64,000 nt of DNA from Chondrosia reniformis (lineage: Eukaryota; Porifera; Demospongiae; Chondrillida; Chondrillidae), in the NCBI GenBank assembly GCA_947172415.1, contig OX359200.1:4032501-4096500 (forward strand). The letters are read 5' to 3'. The notes below the pieces were generated by a model. The model was not told the origin of the DNA, did no database searches, and saw only the letters and a program-made list of their open reading frames with translations. Both the position numbers and the translations under genes were made by a program. Position 1 is the stretch's first letter. Each line of letters opens with the position of its first letter. Positions 1-11,504 of the stretch are shown here, piece by piece.

Positions 1-650
1 TGTCTGGGCTTTAATCATTCTGTTTGATCCAAATCTGTGGTACAATCATGACAAACATCAGCTAACCGCAATTGCACTCATTGCAACCACAACCCAATGA
101 CTTTTCTACTTCACTACTACAATAATGCCATTGGTTTGGTTGTAACTTTAGACCAAATAATCCCAGTCATTCCCTGGTATTCAAGTGATCTGCTTGCCCA
201 AAGCCTCTCGCATGGGAAGCACAAATTACGTAAATCTCGAATGTGATTTCAATGCACCACAAGCCCTACAGAAGGCTGATATATCACATCTGAATCTCCA
301 TGGGAAACAAGTCGATAGTACACCTCGTTCAGCCCTGAGGGCAACCGTAGCAGCCATCTACTGTTCCCATTGTTTTTGAGATTCCATTGTTTTTGGCTGA
401 TTCCCCTTCGATCAAGGTGAATCTGGAAATTCACTCAATTGTCATCGCTCCGATGGACAATCATAATACCGTCATTTCCAATGGGGAAAACTCGAGCCAC
501 TTTCATACGAACTTTCGGTCACTCAAAACTCATACAGATAAGCTTTCCAAGCGTCCAGTATTCAACTGTAGCTTGTTCAAAGCCTCTCGAGTTACGAGCT
601 GTGGAATTTGCGTGCAATCTGCAATTATATTCCTTTGGTCATACCATCAT
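1..650. other. Left-edge non-coding sequence
   Basis: No gene is recognised here. Short open frames exist on both strands but match no family I know and show no splice context. The segment leads directly into repeat X, which starts near 655. Confidence 0.4.
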
Positions 651-654
651 CATA

Positions 655-813
655 TATCAACAAAGGCTTCAGTATTAAAGGGGTCTCAGCTAATAACCAC
701 AGCAGATTTGATTTGCCTTGTGAGGGAGCTAAGAACACCGACGGTTGGTTGCATGCATTGGCATAATCAACAGGGTTAGAGACCATTTTGTAACTTGTAC
801 ACAAGGGACATCA
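655..813 (-). repeat. Repeat X, outer part (interrupted)
   Basis: This matches, in reverse complement, about 35640-35797. In the 35-kb copy the matching sequence runs straight on into what lies here at 5452 onward. The copy at this end is therefore split by the material at 814-5451, which includes a LINE. X looks like an old non-autonomous mobile element; I see no coding capacity in it. Confidence 0.6.
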
Positions 814-847
814 TATACGTATATAAAGGCCTTGGCCTTTTATGTCC

Positions 848-1130
848 CTGATATATGGCATGCAGATGCATCATCTTCAGTCTATACTAAGGTGTGAAAA
901 GGTAATTGGTAGGCCATGTGTTCTACCTTGCAATTGGATGATCTGTATCAACTACTACTCTCTATGCAGTAGTTGAGGATTTCAAAGCCTGCAACAGTAC
1001 TAGTGTGACTAAAGTCTTGTACTGTTTAAAATACTGATTATCCTAGGGGTCACTTGGATCTCTTTAAATTTGTAACTTGCACTGTGTAGCTAGTACTTGA
1101 TTGTAATTTTAATATTACATAGTCACTTGG
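848..1130 (+). repeat. Dispersed repeat Y, copy 1
   Basis: About 280 bp, almost the same as 38839-39121 (same strand) and, in a shorter diverged form, 35803-35970. It starts with ATGGCATGCAGATGCATC and ends in a region where a short motif around AACTTGCACTGTGTAG is repeated. No coding potential is visible. It is probably a non-autonomous transposon. Confidence 0.65.
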
Positions 1131-1326
1131 ATCTCTTAAATTTGTAACTTGTACTGTGTAGTACTTGATTGTAATTTAATATTTTATATATTTGCTAGTA
1201 ACTTGCACTGTGTAGTGTACTTGAGTGTAAATAGCTAACAAAGTATTTCACTATACTTATAGACATTCGCTATAAGCAATTTCGTTACTGTATGTAGTAC
1301 ACATGGAAAACGTACTAATATGGATA

Positions 1327-1491
1327 AGAATAAAGCCTAGTTGAAAGTCAGCAATATGAATTTACTAATTCTGGACGTTTCGACCCAGAGGTCTTCATGC
1401 ATCAGCAATATATGAGGAGTGGGAATACAATTCAGTATAAATAGGAAATTAGTAAATTCATGTTGCTGACACTCAACAAGGCTTTATTCTC
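1327..1491 (-). mobile_element. Penelope-like terminal hairpin with decayed hammerhead core
   Basis: Inverted arms at about 1327-1370 and 1446-1491 enclose a minus-strand hammerhead-like core at 1377-1405: GAAAC, a 4-bp stem II with a 4-nt loop, and CTGATGA broken by four extra bases. The layout is like the better preserved element at 31.73-32.55 kb but with the coding part gone. This is probably a deleted inverted-terminal-repeat relic of a Penelope-like element. The four-base insertion suggests it is not active. Confidence 0.5.
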
Positions 1492-1803
1492 GTAATGATC
1501 GCAACAAACACTCCTAATTCCTACACATGGACAAGTAAAAATATTAACAGATAACGTAAGAAGAGAAGACAGAGCTTAAATTACCAAAGTAATACGGTCG
1601 ACCAAACGAATCCAGTCTTTCGCATCAATATAGGCCACATATCATCTACCAAATCATGTTCCTCTGCTCAACCCCCCACAGTACCACCCTCCGTGGCAGA
1701 GCCAGATGGTCAGAGCAATGGAAAATCAGGTGGACCAGCTGAAGCTGCTTGGGAGAATGATACACCAGCTACAAGTACCACCAGCCCAACTGATGCCATC
1801 ACA

Positions 1804-4800
1804 ATGTCACAGATAAGATTAGGTTTATGGAATACTAGAGGCTTCTTAGATAGTAATTGTAATTTACGTAAACAAATTTTAGAGAGTTTAAGTCTAGATA
1901 TAATAGTTATTTGTGAAACCTTTTTGAAGGATAAAGACGTAGTTACTATACCTGGATACTTATGGATAGGCCATAACCGTACTAAATTATCTAAAAAGGC
2001 TGCCAGAGGCTCTGGTGGAGTGGGAGTCCTAATTAAAGAGTCTCTACTTTGTAATTATACTTCCTCTATCCTCAATAATAGTTATCAAGGCGTCTTGTGG
2101 TTGTCCTTTAACCATATTAACTCCAGTAATTCCTTCTGCCTGTGTGCCTGTTATTTGCCACCATCAGGCTCTAGCCGTGGAGACTCATCTGTAGAATTTT
2201 TTGAGACCCTAAGAACTCAAATAATGCTTTTTTACCCCCTTGGTGACCTTATTATATGCGGGGATTTTAATGCTAGGACCGGCAACCTGAGTGATACAGA
2301 CATGCCCCACCTCCCTAAGAGGCAGGTAGTTGACTCCGTGGTGAACTCCCACGGGCGGCAGTTTATTGATCTGTTATTAGATTCACACATGATCATGCTT
2401 AATGGTAGATCTGACCCCAAGTATAACAATTTTACCAGTATATCAACACTTGGTAGGGCAGTAGTAGATTATGTAATTGTCCCCCAGTCCACTCTGGCTT
2501 ATTTCTCAAACTTTGAAGTACACACTGTACTAGATTTAGTTGAGGAATTAAATTTACCATACGACTCTAATGCACCTGATCACTCCCTTCTTACATGGAA
2601 ATATTTAATTGATTCTACATACAATGCCCAACAATTTTATTCAAGAAAAGATGAGTCTAGACTAACCTATAGACATAGACGTACCTATCACTGTGCTCCA
2701 TCAAAGACTTGTCTATCAACCCCGGAAGCCACTAATACTATAGATACACTTATTACAGAACTTGAAACTATCTCCTCAGAACCAAACCCTACTAAGCTTA
2801 ATAAAAATTTTAGTACATTCTGTAATATCATCAAGTCTGAAGTCGATGGTCAAAGCCCTAACAATACAAGACGTTACGGCCCATCCCCCAAACCTTGGTG
2901 GAATAGTGATTTGTCCATCTGTAGAAAAGAGTTGAAGGAGGCTCAGAAAAAGTGGCTGGCCTGTAATAGATCTGACCCAATTAGGCTACAATTATGGCGA
3001 ATATTTAGAAATAAACAAAAAGTTTTTGACACCCTGGTCAGACATGAAAAAAGAAAGTATCAAAATAGAATGAATTTAAACCTAGTAAATCATTTAAGCA
3101 TGGGCAATTCACAGAAATTTTGGAAACTATTTGATAAAATTAGTATCACTAGCACCCCAGAAAAAAATACCCTGCCAAGATCACTTTTAAATGCTAATGG
3201 TACATTAACATCTGATCCTCAAGAAATAAAAGATATCTGGCATAACTACTTTAAGAACTTACTAAACCCCCCTTACCGACAGCAGCCTAATCAAGAGTTA
3301 GTTACAATGGCTGATGATTTGGTACAGACACTACAAACTAACAATAATCAGACCCAATGGGAACCGTACTTGAATAGGGAAATCTCCTTAGAAGAAGTCA
3401 CTGATGCAGTTTACTCTCTAAAAGATAAAAAAGCGGCAGGTCCAGATGGTCTAGGCCCTAGTACACTTAAAAACATTAATACTCTTAAATATCTACATAA
3501 ACTATTTAACCTCTGTTTTAAGAAATCATTGATACCAGATGAATGGTACTATAGCTCACTGACACCCATATACAAGGGTATTGGAAATAAATATGACACA
3601 AATAATTACAGAGGAATAGCAGTACAATCTTGTATTACTAAGTGCTATTGTAAAATCCTGAATAATCGTCTTACAGCATACTTGGATTCTAATGATCTAC
3701 TATGTGAAGAGCAAGGTGGATTTAGGAAAAATAGAAGCTGTCAAGACCAAATATTTTCTCTTTTTAGCATTATTGAAAATCGAAAGTCAAGGAAAAAAGA
3801 TACATTTGCTTGTTTTGTTGACTTTAAAAAAGCCTTTGACTCTATACCAAGAGAGAAATTATGGTCAAAATTAAACAATATAGGTATCAATGGCCTTTTT
3901 CTCAGTTCTATCCGTAGACTTTATTCTAACACACAATATGCAGTATGTACTGAAAATGGTACCACTGATTGGTTCCAAGTTAATACAGGTGTTAAGCAAG
4001 GATGTGTTTTGTCCCCCACTCTATTTAACATTTATATCAATGATCTACCGGTTTCCCTCAGGGAAGTAAATGCCCCAATTAGCTTTGGTAATATAAAGAT
4101 CGATGCTCTACTATATGCAGATGATTTAGTTATCATAGCAGACTCTCCTAGAATCCTACAAAATAAGTTAAATTCTCTTACCTCTTATTGTAACTTATGG
4201 AATTTGTCTATAAACCCTGATAAAACTAAAACAGTGCATTTCAGAAACAATAGAAAACCACTAGACTCAAAAATATTTAAATGCTGTAATGCTTATATTA
4301 CTTACACTGATAAATACAAGTACCTAGGTGTCATATTTACTGAACACCTTAGTCTGAAGGCTACAATTGAAGCAACCTCCATCTCAGCCAGTAGAGCTGC
4401 CAGCCTTTTAATCTGTAAATCTAGGACCTCAGGTAATTTTAACTACAATGTATACAGTAAAATATATGAAAGTCTAATCTTACCAGTCATTAATTATAGC
4501 TCCTTTTTATGGGGATTTAAGTCCTATGATCAGGTTAACAAAATACAGTTTAAACTAATTAGAAACTTCTTAGGACTTAATCGGAATGTACCTCTTGACG
4601 CTTTAATAGGGGAGATGGGTTGGAAACCTATATCGTGTCTGACAAAAATCACATGTATTAAATTTTGGAAAAGACTACACACCCTACATAATAATCGTAT
4701 CACAAAAGCAGTTTTTATTGAAGCATGTAGATTGGCCGAGCAAGGCACCCATAATTGGGTTAGCTCTGTAAATAATTTGTTTTCTAGCTACTGGCCCCAA

Positions 4801-5331
4801 TACTCCCCCCCTGCAACACTTGATCTTAACTCTATTGTACATCTTACCACCCAAAGTATCTGTGTTAATTATGATTTACTCTGGTATCAAAATATTAATA
4901 GAATCCCTTATAACTCCAGTTCTGGTGGTAGATTAAATCTTTACCGTAAGATAAAATTTGCTCCCAAGGTAGATAGTTATATAATGAGATGTGACAAAGG
5001 CAGGAGACGAGTCATCGCTGGTCTACGTACTGGTTGCCTTCCCCTTGCAGTCGAAGTTGGTCGTTACACCTCCATCCCATTTGATCAGAGGACATGTCAG
5101 GTCTGTGCTGGGGGTGAGGTGGAGGACCAAGCACATTTTTTGCTGGATTGTTGTAAACTTAATATTATAAGAAAAGATTTATTTACCTACTGTACCAATC
5201 TTAATCCCAATTTTACATGTATGTCTCCCTCCACTAAATTACAATATCTCTTAACCTCAGACAATACAAAAGTCATTAATTTTATTTATAGAATGTATAA
5301 TCTTAGACAATCCCTTTTATTCCCATCATAA
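1804..5331 (+). CDS. LINE ORF: AP endonuclease + reverse transcriptase
   Basis: Non-LTR retrotransposon polyprotein of about 1,175 aa. The frame is open further upstream to about 1554, but its first ATG is at 1804, just before LGLWNTRGF, the usual start of the endonuclease fold. An exonuclease/endonuclease/phosphatase domain spans about residues 5-270 (ICGDFNAR near 2254, APDHSLLTW near 2570). The reverse transcriptase spans about 530-850 (VDFKKAFDSIPREKLW near 3817, GVKQGCVLSP, and the catalytic YADD at 4113-4124). A C-terminal Cys/His cluster (CQVC...HFLLDC) lies near 5095-5155. No stop or frameshift is seen, so this is a young or recently active copy. The clade was not determined. It sits inside repeat X, well upstream of the promoter of copy A, and is not part of that gene. 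Confidence 0.9.
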   Translation: MSQIRLGLWNTRGFLDSNCNLRKQILESLSLDIIVICETFLKDKDVVTIPGYLWIGHNRTKLSKKAARGSGGVGVLIKESLLCNYTSSILNNSYQGVLWLSFNHINSSNSFCLCACYLPPSGSSRGDSSVEFFETLRTQIMLFYPLGDLIICGDFNARTGNLSDTDMPHLPKRQVVDSVVNSHGRQFIDLLLDSHMIMLNGRSDPKYNNFTSISTLGRAVVDYVIVPQSTLAYFSNFEVHTVLDLVEELNLPYDSNAPDHSLLTWKYLIDSTYNAQQFYSRKDESRLTYRHRRTYHCAPSKTCLSTPEATNTIDTLITELETISSEPNPTKLNKNFSTFCNIIKSEVDGQSPNNTRRYGPSPKPWWNSDLSICRKELKEAQKKWLACNRSDPIRLQLWRIFRNKQKVFDTLVRHEKRKYQNRMNLNLVNHLSMGNSQKFWKLFDKISITSTPEKNTLPRSLLNANGTLTSDPQEIKDIWHNYFKNLLNPPYRQQPNQELVTMADDLVQTLQTNNNQTQWEPYLNREISLEEVTDAVYSLKDKKAAGPDGLGPSTLKNINTLKYLHKLFNLCFKKSLIPDEWYYSSLTPIYKGIGNKYDTNNYRGIAVQSCITKCYCKILNNRLTAYLDSNDLLCEEQGGFRKNRSCQDQIFSLFSIIENRKSRKKDTFACFVDFKKAFDSIPREKLWSKLNNIGINGLFLSSIRRLYSNTQYAVCTENGTTDWFQVNTGVKQGCVLSPTLFNIYINDLPVSLREVNAPISFGNIKIDALLYADDLVIIADSPRILQNKLNSLTSYCNLWNLSINPDKTKTVHFRNNRKPLDSKIFKCCNAYITYTDKYKYLGVIFTEHLSLKATIEATSISASRAASLLICKSRTSGNFNYNVYSKIYESLILPVINYSSFLWGFKSYDQVNKIQFKLIRNFLGLNRNVPLDALIGEMGWKPISCLTKITCIKFWKRLHTLHNNRITKAVFIEACRLAEQGTHNWVSSVNNLFSSYWPQYSPPATLDLNSIVHLTTQSICVNYDLLWYQNINRIPYNSSSGGRLNLYRKIKFAPKVDSYIMRCDKGRRRVIAGLRTGCLPLAVEVGRYTSIPFDQRTCQVCAGGEVEDQAHFLLDCCKLNIIRKDLFTYCTNLNPNFTCMSPSTKLQYLLTSDNTKVINFIYRMYNLRQSLLFPS

Positions 5332-5437
5332 TTTATTGTAAACACCCTCACCAATCTTTTTTGTGACTAATAAGCCAAACCTGGCTGGTCAGCTTGTATA
5401 CTGATAGTCACTTTAATAATAATAATAATAATAATAA
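5332..5437 (+). repeat. LINE 3' end with (TAA)n tail
   Basis: The stop codon is followed by a short 3' UTR and then a run of about eight TAA/AAT triplets (about 5415-5437). A simple-repeat tail like this is typical of LINEs that end in microsatellites rather than poly(A). Repeat X resumes just after it. Confidence 0.7.
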
Positions 5438-5451
5438 AATATAGGAACAAC

Positions 5452-6110
5452 TCTGCCTCAAACTTGACGGGAACGTATACAAAAACGCTTTATCTAACCT
5501 TCGCTACAACTCGCCTGTTCGGTAGCTCCTTCTCGTAGGAGAGCGTCGACTTGTCATAGCCGTTCTCGAAGGATGATCTTCTTTAGCAACGAGTCGGTGA
5601 CGTTTACGCAACGTCACATGATTCTCAAAATGTGTGTACGGAGCGACATACGAAGGTGTTGGTGATGCATTAGAAAAACATCACAATACATCACCAGCTT
5701 GCGCAATCGTAACTTTGAATTCTTCATTATATCTTGATTATTTTGCTCATTTAATTAAGCAAAACTTCGTCAGACGTTTCTTATACACATGTACCATGAT
5801 ATATGTTGATTTCACAGTTATCTGACAAATTGAAATTTTTTATCAATATAACACATTGTTTGCATATAAATTTCCCATAGGTTTTCTATAGTCCTATGGC
5901 CTTTTATATGCAGACTTTGTCCTCTGTTTTCTAACAAACGGAGGCCTAAATTAAAAATCCCTTAATTTAAAATGAGTTTTATACCCTAAACTTTATGATG
6001 ATATGCCCATTTTGTTTCTAAGTCCTTTCTTGGAGCCATATGAATTATTTATTTATTTATTTATTTATATTATATTATACTATATTATATTATGTTAGAT
6101 TACCTTAGTA
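5452..6110 (-). repeat. Repeat X, inner part
   Basis: Matches the reverse complement of about 34845-35610 in two blocks, 5454-5620 and about 5860-6110, with unrelated sequence between them. With 655-813 it forms one interrupted element. The two X copies lie in opposite orientation on either side of gene copy A. Confidence 0.65.
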
Positions 6111-6219
6111 TATTGTAACTTGTACTGTGTATACAATCACTGGAAACGTATTATATATGTATATACGCCAACCAGTCAAGTCTAATCTTGGGTGGGAGGC
6201 TAAATTCAAAGTTCTAATA

Positions 6220-7173
6220 AATTGATAACTAAGAAATTGGAACTTGCATAACACACCAAACTTTCCATGGGTTCACATATATTATTACATTGGAAGCATT
6301 ATAGTTCTTTATATTATGTTTTAATATAATGGTGGGAATTTTGGCAGTGAATGTTTTGGTAGAAAGAAAATCTTCCAATTGCAATAATTTGAGTAAATTG
6401 AATCCAACAAGTATTCTTCCTGCATTATAAACTTCCAGATGGGAGGAACTGACGTAAGCCATGGAGGATATGACAGGAGATGAGTCGTGGAAGAAGAGTG
6501 ATCTTTTAATGAATAGAGCACTTATAAGGAAGAGTCGGAATAGCACTAGAGATATATCACAGATTTTATGAGCAAATTGCTGTTGTTAGATAACTGAATT
6601 TTTTTGGTTAGGACCAATTTTTGTGATTTTTATATGTTTAATTGTATTCAATATATACAGACCTATTTGGAAACGTCCTTGATATATAGTCAAGATTGTT
6701 GACTGCGATGACTTAAATATTGCATACATGAGGATTAAGCTCTGCAGCCACAAAGTCATTCGAATCAACCATATATAACCATGCACAAGACTTCTATATG
6801 GTGCAGTGAACTGGCCTATATAACCTGTCAGGAACCATGCAAAGAAAGCTAGCACGTCATATCTCTGATCTCTGCATGGTTGTATATTGAAACAGGTATA
6901 CGTACACATGGTAGTCATGAACCCATCTATACGTACATCTTCTCTAACAATCTACTAATTCTCTTCCTTTACTGCAGATAAATCCTGTTTCCGCTGAATG
7001 TTTTTTTGATTTGATTTGTCATCCTTTCCCGAATTTTATAGGTTTTCCGGAGCCACTGTTTGCATCATCTCTTCCCTCCTCTTAAAGAGAGATCTGTACT
7101 GCAATAAGAAACATGCTCATCCTCCACCTCTCCTCTCTATAATAGATTGTCGGAGGCGTGGTTCACGGACATG
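6220..7173 (+). promoter_or_regulatory. 5' flank of gene copy A (start of duplicated unit)
   Basis: Similarity to 40088-40883 starts here and continues up to the promoter, so this is the left part of the segmental duplication. It carries no recognised coding sequence. The best conserved blocks, around 6320-6540 and 6890-7170, are candidates for regulatory sequence. The short frames on the minus strand are not conserved in length between the copies. Confidence 0.5.
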
Positions 7174-7181
7174 TATAAATA
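7174..7181 (+). promoter_or_regulatory. Putative TATA box, copy A
   Basis: TATAAATA lies 80 nt upstream of the signal-peptide ATG at 7261. It is identical and at the same distance in copy B (40884-40891), inside a strongly conserved block. No transcription start was mapped. Confidence 0.5.
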
Positions 7182-7260
7182 CAATGCAGGCGTGGAGCTT
7201 TTAGCTGTAGCTAGGTACTGGTACGCTGGTACGGACTTCACTCTGCATGTGTACCGAAAA

Positions 7261-7346
7261 ATGAAAACAGATTTGTCTATTCTCTTTGGGCTACTGTTCC
7301 TCCTTCAAGGAAGACTTGGGCATAGCCTTAGCCTTGGCGACCCAGG
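7261..7346 (+). pseudogene. Copy A exon 1: signal peptide
   Basis: Starts at an ATG followed by a hydrophobic run (LFGLLFLLQG), a good signal peptide, and ends at a GTATGT donor in phase 2. Same length (86 nt) and frame as exon 1 of copy B. The codon split across the intron becomes Gly when joined to 10503. Confidence 0.7.
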
Positions 7347-10300
7347 GTATGTATAAACTTACAAATGTATATATATCCTAAATATGCATAGTATATAAGT
7401 TCAACGCAATTCCGAGACGACTTCTTATTCTATAATACTGCAAATAAGTTATTGGGTTATATATTAAAACGTAGATTGATGAAAGGTTTGAGAAATACTC
7501 CATCGAATTCGAATGCAATGCAGGAGTCGAACAAAACGACGTTGGTTTATTCCTGATTAATTTTCTCTCGAAAAAATGGCGGTTGGATTTTTTCGGTTAG
7601 ACTAATCTAAAGTTTTATATATAACCAACTTATGTAAGTTATTCTCGTCATTTTATATTTTACACAAGGTTAGTTGACAATCTTGAAATAGCACTGCATG
7701 CAGTTTATATGGCAATCTATATTTAAAGCCACATTTCAAGTAAGTGTAGCGGAGTGACTAATTATAAATTGTGCATGTGCAGAAGCATAAATAAGAAGAG
7801 AAATCTAAGGAGGCTGTACAATCAGGCAATGTACAATATGGTACAAGAATTGTATGATACCAAATGGTGCGAAAGAGTAATAAGTGGACAATTTGGTGGT
7901 GCATGGGTATTAGTGGAAAGAGAATTTAGGAATGCCCAGGACGGCATTTTGAATATCTATGTCGTAAAGTACAACATTAATCAAGTATGTCTTCATACCT
8001 CAGGGTGCCTAAATTTGGGAGATAGTCAATTGCTTTGAAAGCTGGTGGGTATTCACTTAGGTGGCAGATACAATAGATGGAACTGACTTACCCATCATAT
8101 AATGGGTAAGTCAGGAAAGGAGAGTGCAGCAGACTAGTATAATAAGAAAAGGCTGTTATTTAATAATAATGCAAGGTCTAGTTGACTTCTAATTAATTCT
8201 TCGGATACATATATAGGTTGTCTAGGTACTGTAAATCCCATTAATATTTTATTTAGTGATTGTAACGGTATCAGTAGTAGCCTTTAAATATAACTATCAG
8301 GATTTACATGAAAATGGATGAATAAAAATTAATTAGATGAACAGTTCAGTGAGTCTACTACAGTTGTCTATGCTGTAGTGATGAAGTCCTTGATCCCAGC
8401 TTTGTCTTATCCCTAGATGATCAGATCTAATTGTTTTCGATTTGTTTGATAATACATTGAATGGGGTGGCCATGCTTTTTGGCTAACCTACTTTAACACC
8501 GTATATGTACTCTCATATACAGCATCTCTATTTTTGTCATTCATTCATTATTCATTCATTATTCATATACTGAAGATCCCCTTAGCCATGATCAGATACT
8601 TTACAAGCAGGATTCTAGTGGAGTACAACTAAAAGTTAATAATGACTGACTTTAAGTATATAAATTAGCATATTAGGATATATATAGACAAAAGTAAAAT
8701 TTAACAATTTTTTTAATATATACAACAATACTCAAAACACATAATAACTTAATAGATTGTACGTATCTTGGGAAAAATCAGTCAATCACTGAACATGGAC
8801 ATAATCTAAGTGTTAAAGAGCAGATTATAATTGAACTACGTATATAGAAGCTAGCCAAGTCACAGGCGGGCTTCAGCAACTGAAGAGGCAAATGATTGTG
8901 GGCATCTCATTGAAACTGGTGCTCTTGTTTGGTTGCCTCGGATTGCATTGATGGAGGAGCTAATCAGTGAAAAGCTCAATCAACATCTAATCCATGCAAT
9001 CACTTGGTTGTAAGAGTCACCACACCTATCAGAGAGTAGAGCTGCTCGCTCGTGTCTCTCATACACAGTCCAGATGCTTGAGTTGCGGTATGATTGAGTG
9101 TTTGGGTTGCAAACCCTTATGTCAAAGAATGCTGAATCCGGGTGTACAAATGTCAGATTTGGCCCCATCTTCCGTGTTGGCGCTTGCATAGGATAGGGTT
9201 TCACTACTTAGAGGTTGTAGCTCCACAACGATGCCGTGGCATACTTGTGACATGAGTTCGGTGGTGATGTCTCTGACTTCGTTGTGATGGAAATCCTCCT
9301 GTGTGGCAGTTCATAGCATGAGTCAAGCTAAAGCTTGAGCCGCACACACATTGTGTTGGAAGCTTAGTGTGGATCCAGTTGTAATGTAAGCATATAGCAT
9401 CTCGAAACTCACTCTTGCACAGGGCGAACCCAGAGTTCTGGATAGGCAGTACAGTGAGCCAACTTAATGCCCCTTTCTTTTGTAATTAATTAATTCTCTC
9501 AGTGCTGTAAAATCATGTACACCAATTCAATGTATTATCAATTCTACTCAAAATGTTTTGGTATCATTTAACCATTTGAACTTACTTAAACATACTATGG
9601 AAAATCACTGGAGTATACTATCCATACCAGCCAAAAGAACCAATAGCTGGGGACCAAATCCTATTATAAATGGCCACTGGTGATTACCTACCAGGCATTC
9701 CATAATACGTTCAAAGATAGAAAAAATCCTCAAGGGAACCACAGACAGCTTCCTTTTATATTTGCCTTTTAAACTGCCAAAAATGTTTCAATGTTTGCAT
9801 AATAATTAAATAGCTAGAGGCCCAATTTTGAAATATATATGTTGTTCATTTTCTTCAAATGAAATAGAACAAAATACAAATTTATGCAAATGCATACAAG
9901 CTAAACTGCATGCCATCAGTTTCACATATTATGGTATACTTACATTTGTATGTGCTCTACATATTTAAATGGAGCAAATTGAAAAAAAGGCAACCATAGG
10001 TTTGTATATATGTGTTCTATATATGTACAAAAAGCAAGTTGTATATAGTAACTATAAAGTGACTTGCAGATAACGTGTATATACAGCATGATTTATGGCT
10101 CATGATGAACGTTCATTAATTTTCAAAGAACTATAGCATGTAATAAGCCAATCATATTACAGATTATCAACAGATTGTAGGATATCAAATTTACATGAAT
10201 AGGCTAACAGTCTGTCTATATAGAGAACTCTATTATCATTTAAAGGGGTTAAGAGTGCTTTTTTGATTTATGGCACTCAGTGTGTGGGTCTGCCATAAAT

Positions 10301-10502
10301 CAGATTAGTCACTCCTAGCCCACCTTATGTTACATACATATAGAGCTCTGAGGTTATTAATATGGCTACTACAAACTTGTGTATGGTTTTTATGTTTTGT
10401 ATATATAACATTTTGTAACTTTCGATATATATACGTATATACGTATATTGATATGAGGTATCTATACTATTTTGAGTTATATATACCTTTTTTAACTGAT
10501 AG
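7347..10502. other. Copy A intron 1, with added sequence
   Basis: Copy B has only 842 nt here (41057-41898). Similarity between the copies covers about 7347-8190 and the last ~80 nt; roughly 2.2 kb (about 8195-10440) is extra in copy A. I recognise no transposase or reverse transcriptase in it. A 285-nt frame at 7754-8038 is broken in copy B and is not taken as a gene. Confidence 0.5.
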
Positions 10503-10654
10503 GGTCTGCCCACAAAATCAATACAGGGTTGCATCATTTGCTGAGCATTTTTATGTGAATGGTGTTATTAAGCTACGTACTGTTTATAAGACCTATCAAA
10601 CTTTAATACCTGTTTGTTGCCCAAGTTTTATTCAAGTAGTGGATGAATGCATTG
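10503..10654 (+). pseudogene. Copy A exon 2: EMI-like domain
   Basis: 152 nt, entering in phase 2 and leaving in phase 1. It encodes a short cysteine module with VCPQ, a central [10 protein letters not shown] stretch and CCPSF, like the N-terminal EMI domain of emilins, multimerins and MEGF proteins, though with fewer cysteines. Nearly identical to copy B exon 2. Confidence 0.65.
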
Positions 10655-10809
10655 GTGAGTTAGTTGCGAAATTGTCATACAATAAATACTTTGATAATAG
10701 AACAAGGATTTATTCTAACTATATATTATTACGTACATATACGGATGTCAAACTTATATTTTGGATGGTTCATCTTTTGACTCTTTGAGAATTTAAGACA
10801 TGGATTAGT

Positions 10810-10865
10810 AAATATTTTTCAGACTTGTTGACTTCGAGTGTCTTTTTCAATGACTGATGTTGGTC
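10810..10865 (-). repeat. Decayed Penelope-type terminal sequence
   Basis: Shares the order of a hammerhead-like core (GTCATTGA, short stem, TCAACAAG on the minus strand) with 42170-42240 in copy B and with 45370-45475. The core bases are mutated. It was in the intron before the gene was duplicated. Confidence 0.35.
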
Positions 10866-10878
10866 AGTAGATACGTGC

Positions 10879-11118
10879 ATAAAAAATCTAAGATACCATT
10901 TTCCTACATGCTATATGCCTATTCTGTAAAAAGAGCCTATGGGGGAACTAAACCTGAAGAGAGCTTTTGATGAAGATACACGAGTCTTTTTTTCCTTCTT
11001 TTTCCTTCTTTCATCTTCTTCTCCACTGGGTCAGACAGCCGTTTCTGGGAATTCCACCCTTTATCAGTGATCCTGGGAGTCTTTGTCTTTTTCTTTATCT
11101 TGATCTTCTGTGAATCCT
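10879..11118 (+). repeat. Dispersed repeat W, copy 1
   Basis: About 240 bp, closely matching 46558-46796, with weaker relatives at 32670-32775 and 61440-61525. It contains a pyrimidine-rich block and GGGTCAGACAGCCGTTTC. Copy B lacks it at the equivalent point of this intron, so it was inserted after the duplication. Confidence 0.65.
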
Positions 11119-11504
11119 TGGCTCTCTATGCTAAATCTAAGGGCCTTATATACACTATTTTGGCGCCACTATTTTTAGTTAAATAAGATGTTAAATAAGA
11201 CACATGATGAAGTTTAATTTTATGAAAAGAATGTAGGTCCAATTAACTTTTATGAATTAATTATAAATCTATTAGTAATCTTGCTTGTATAGGTAAAACA
11301 GACTCCGCATAACTATAGACACAAGTAGGACATATTACATAAGTCTATACCCTTAGGTCTTCTAGTAGTAACATTTCTTTGGAGGTGGGGTAACACAATA
11401 TGGGGTAACACAAGACAGTCCTTAAGCAAACTAACTACTTTTTGCTTATATTTGATTCTAACTAGAGGCTGCCGGGATAGGAAGGTTTTAAAGGTTGATT
11501 TTAG

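Noticed and set aside
185..779. Overlapping small frames at the left edge
   Set aside because: No known motif, no start context or splice support, and adjacent to repeat X.
7754..8038. 94-codon frame in intron 1 of copy A
   Set aside because: The matching region of copy B (41435-41610) is broken by indels, so the frame is not conserved.
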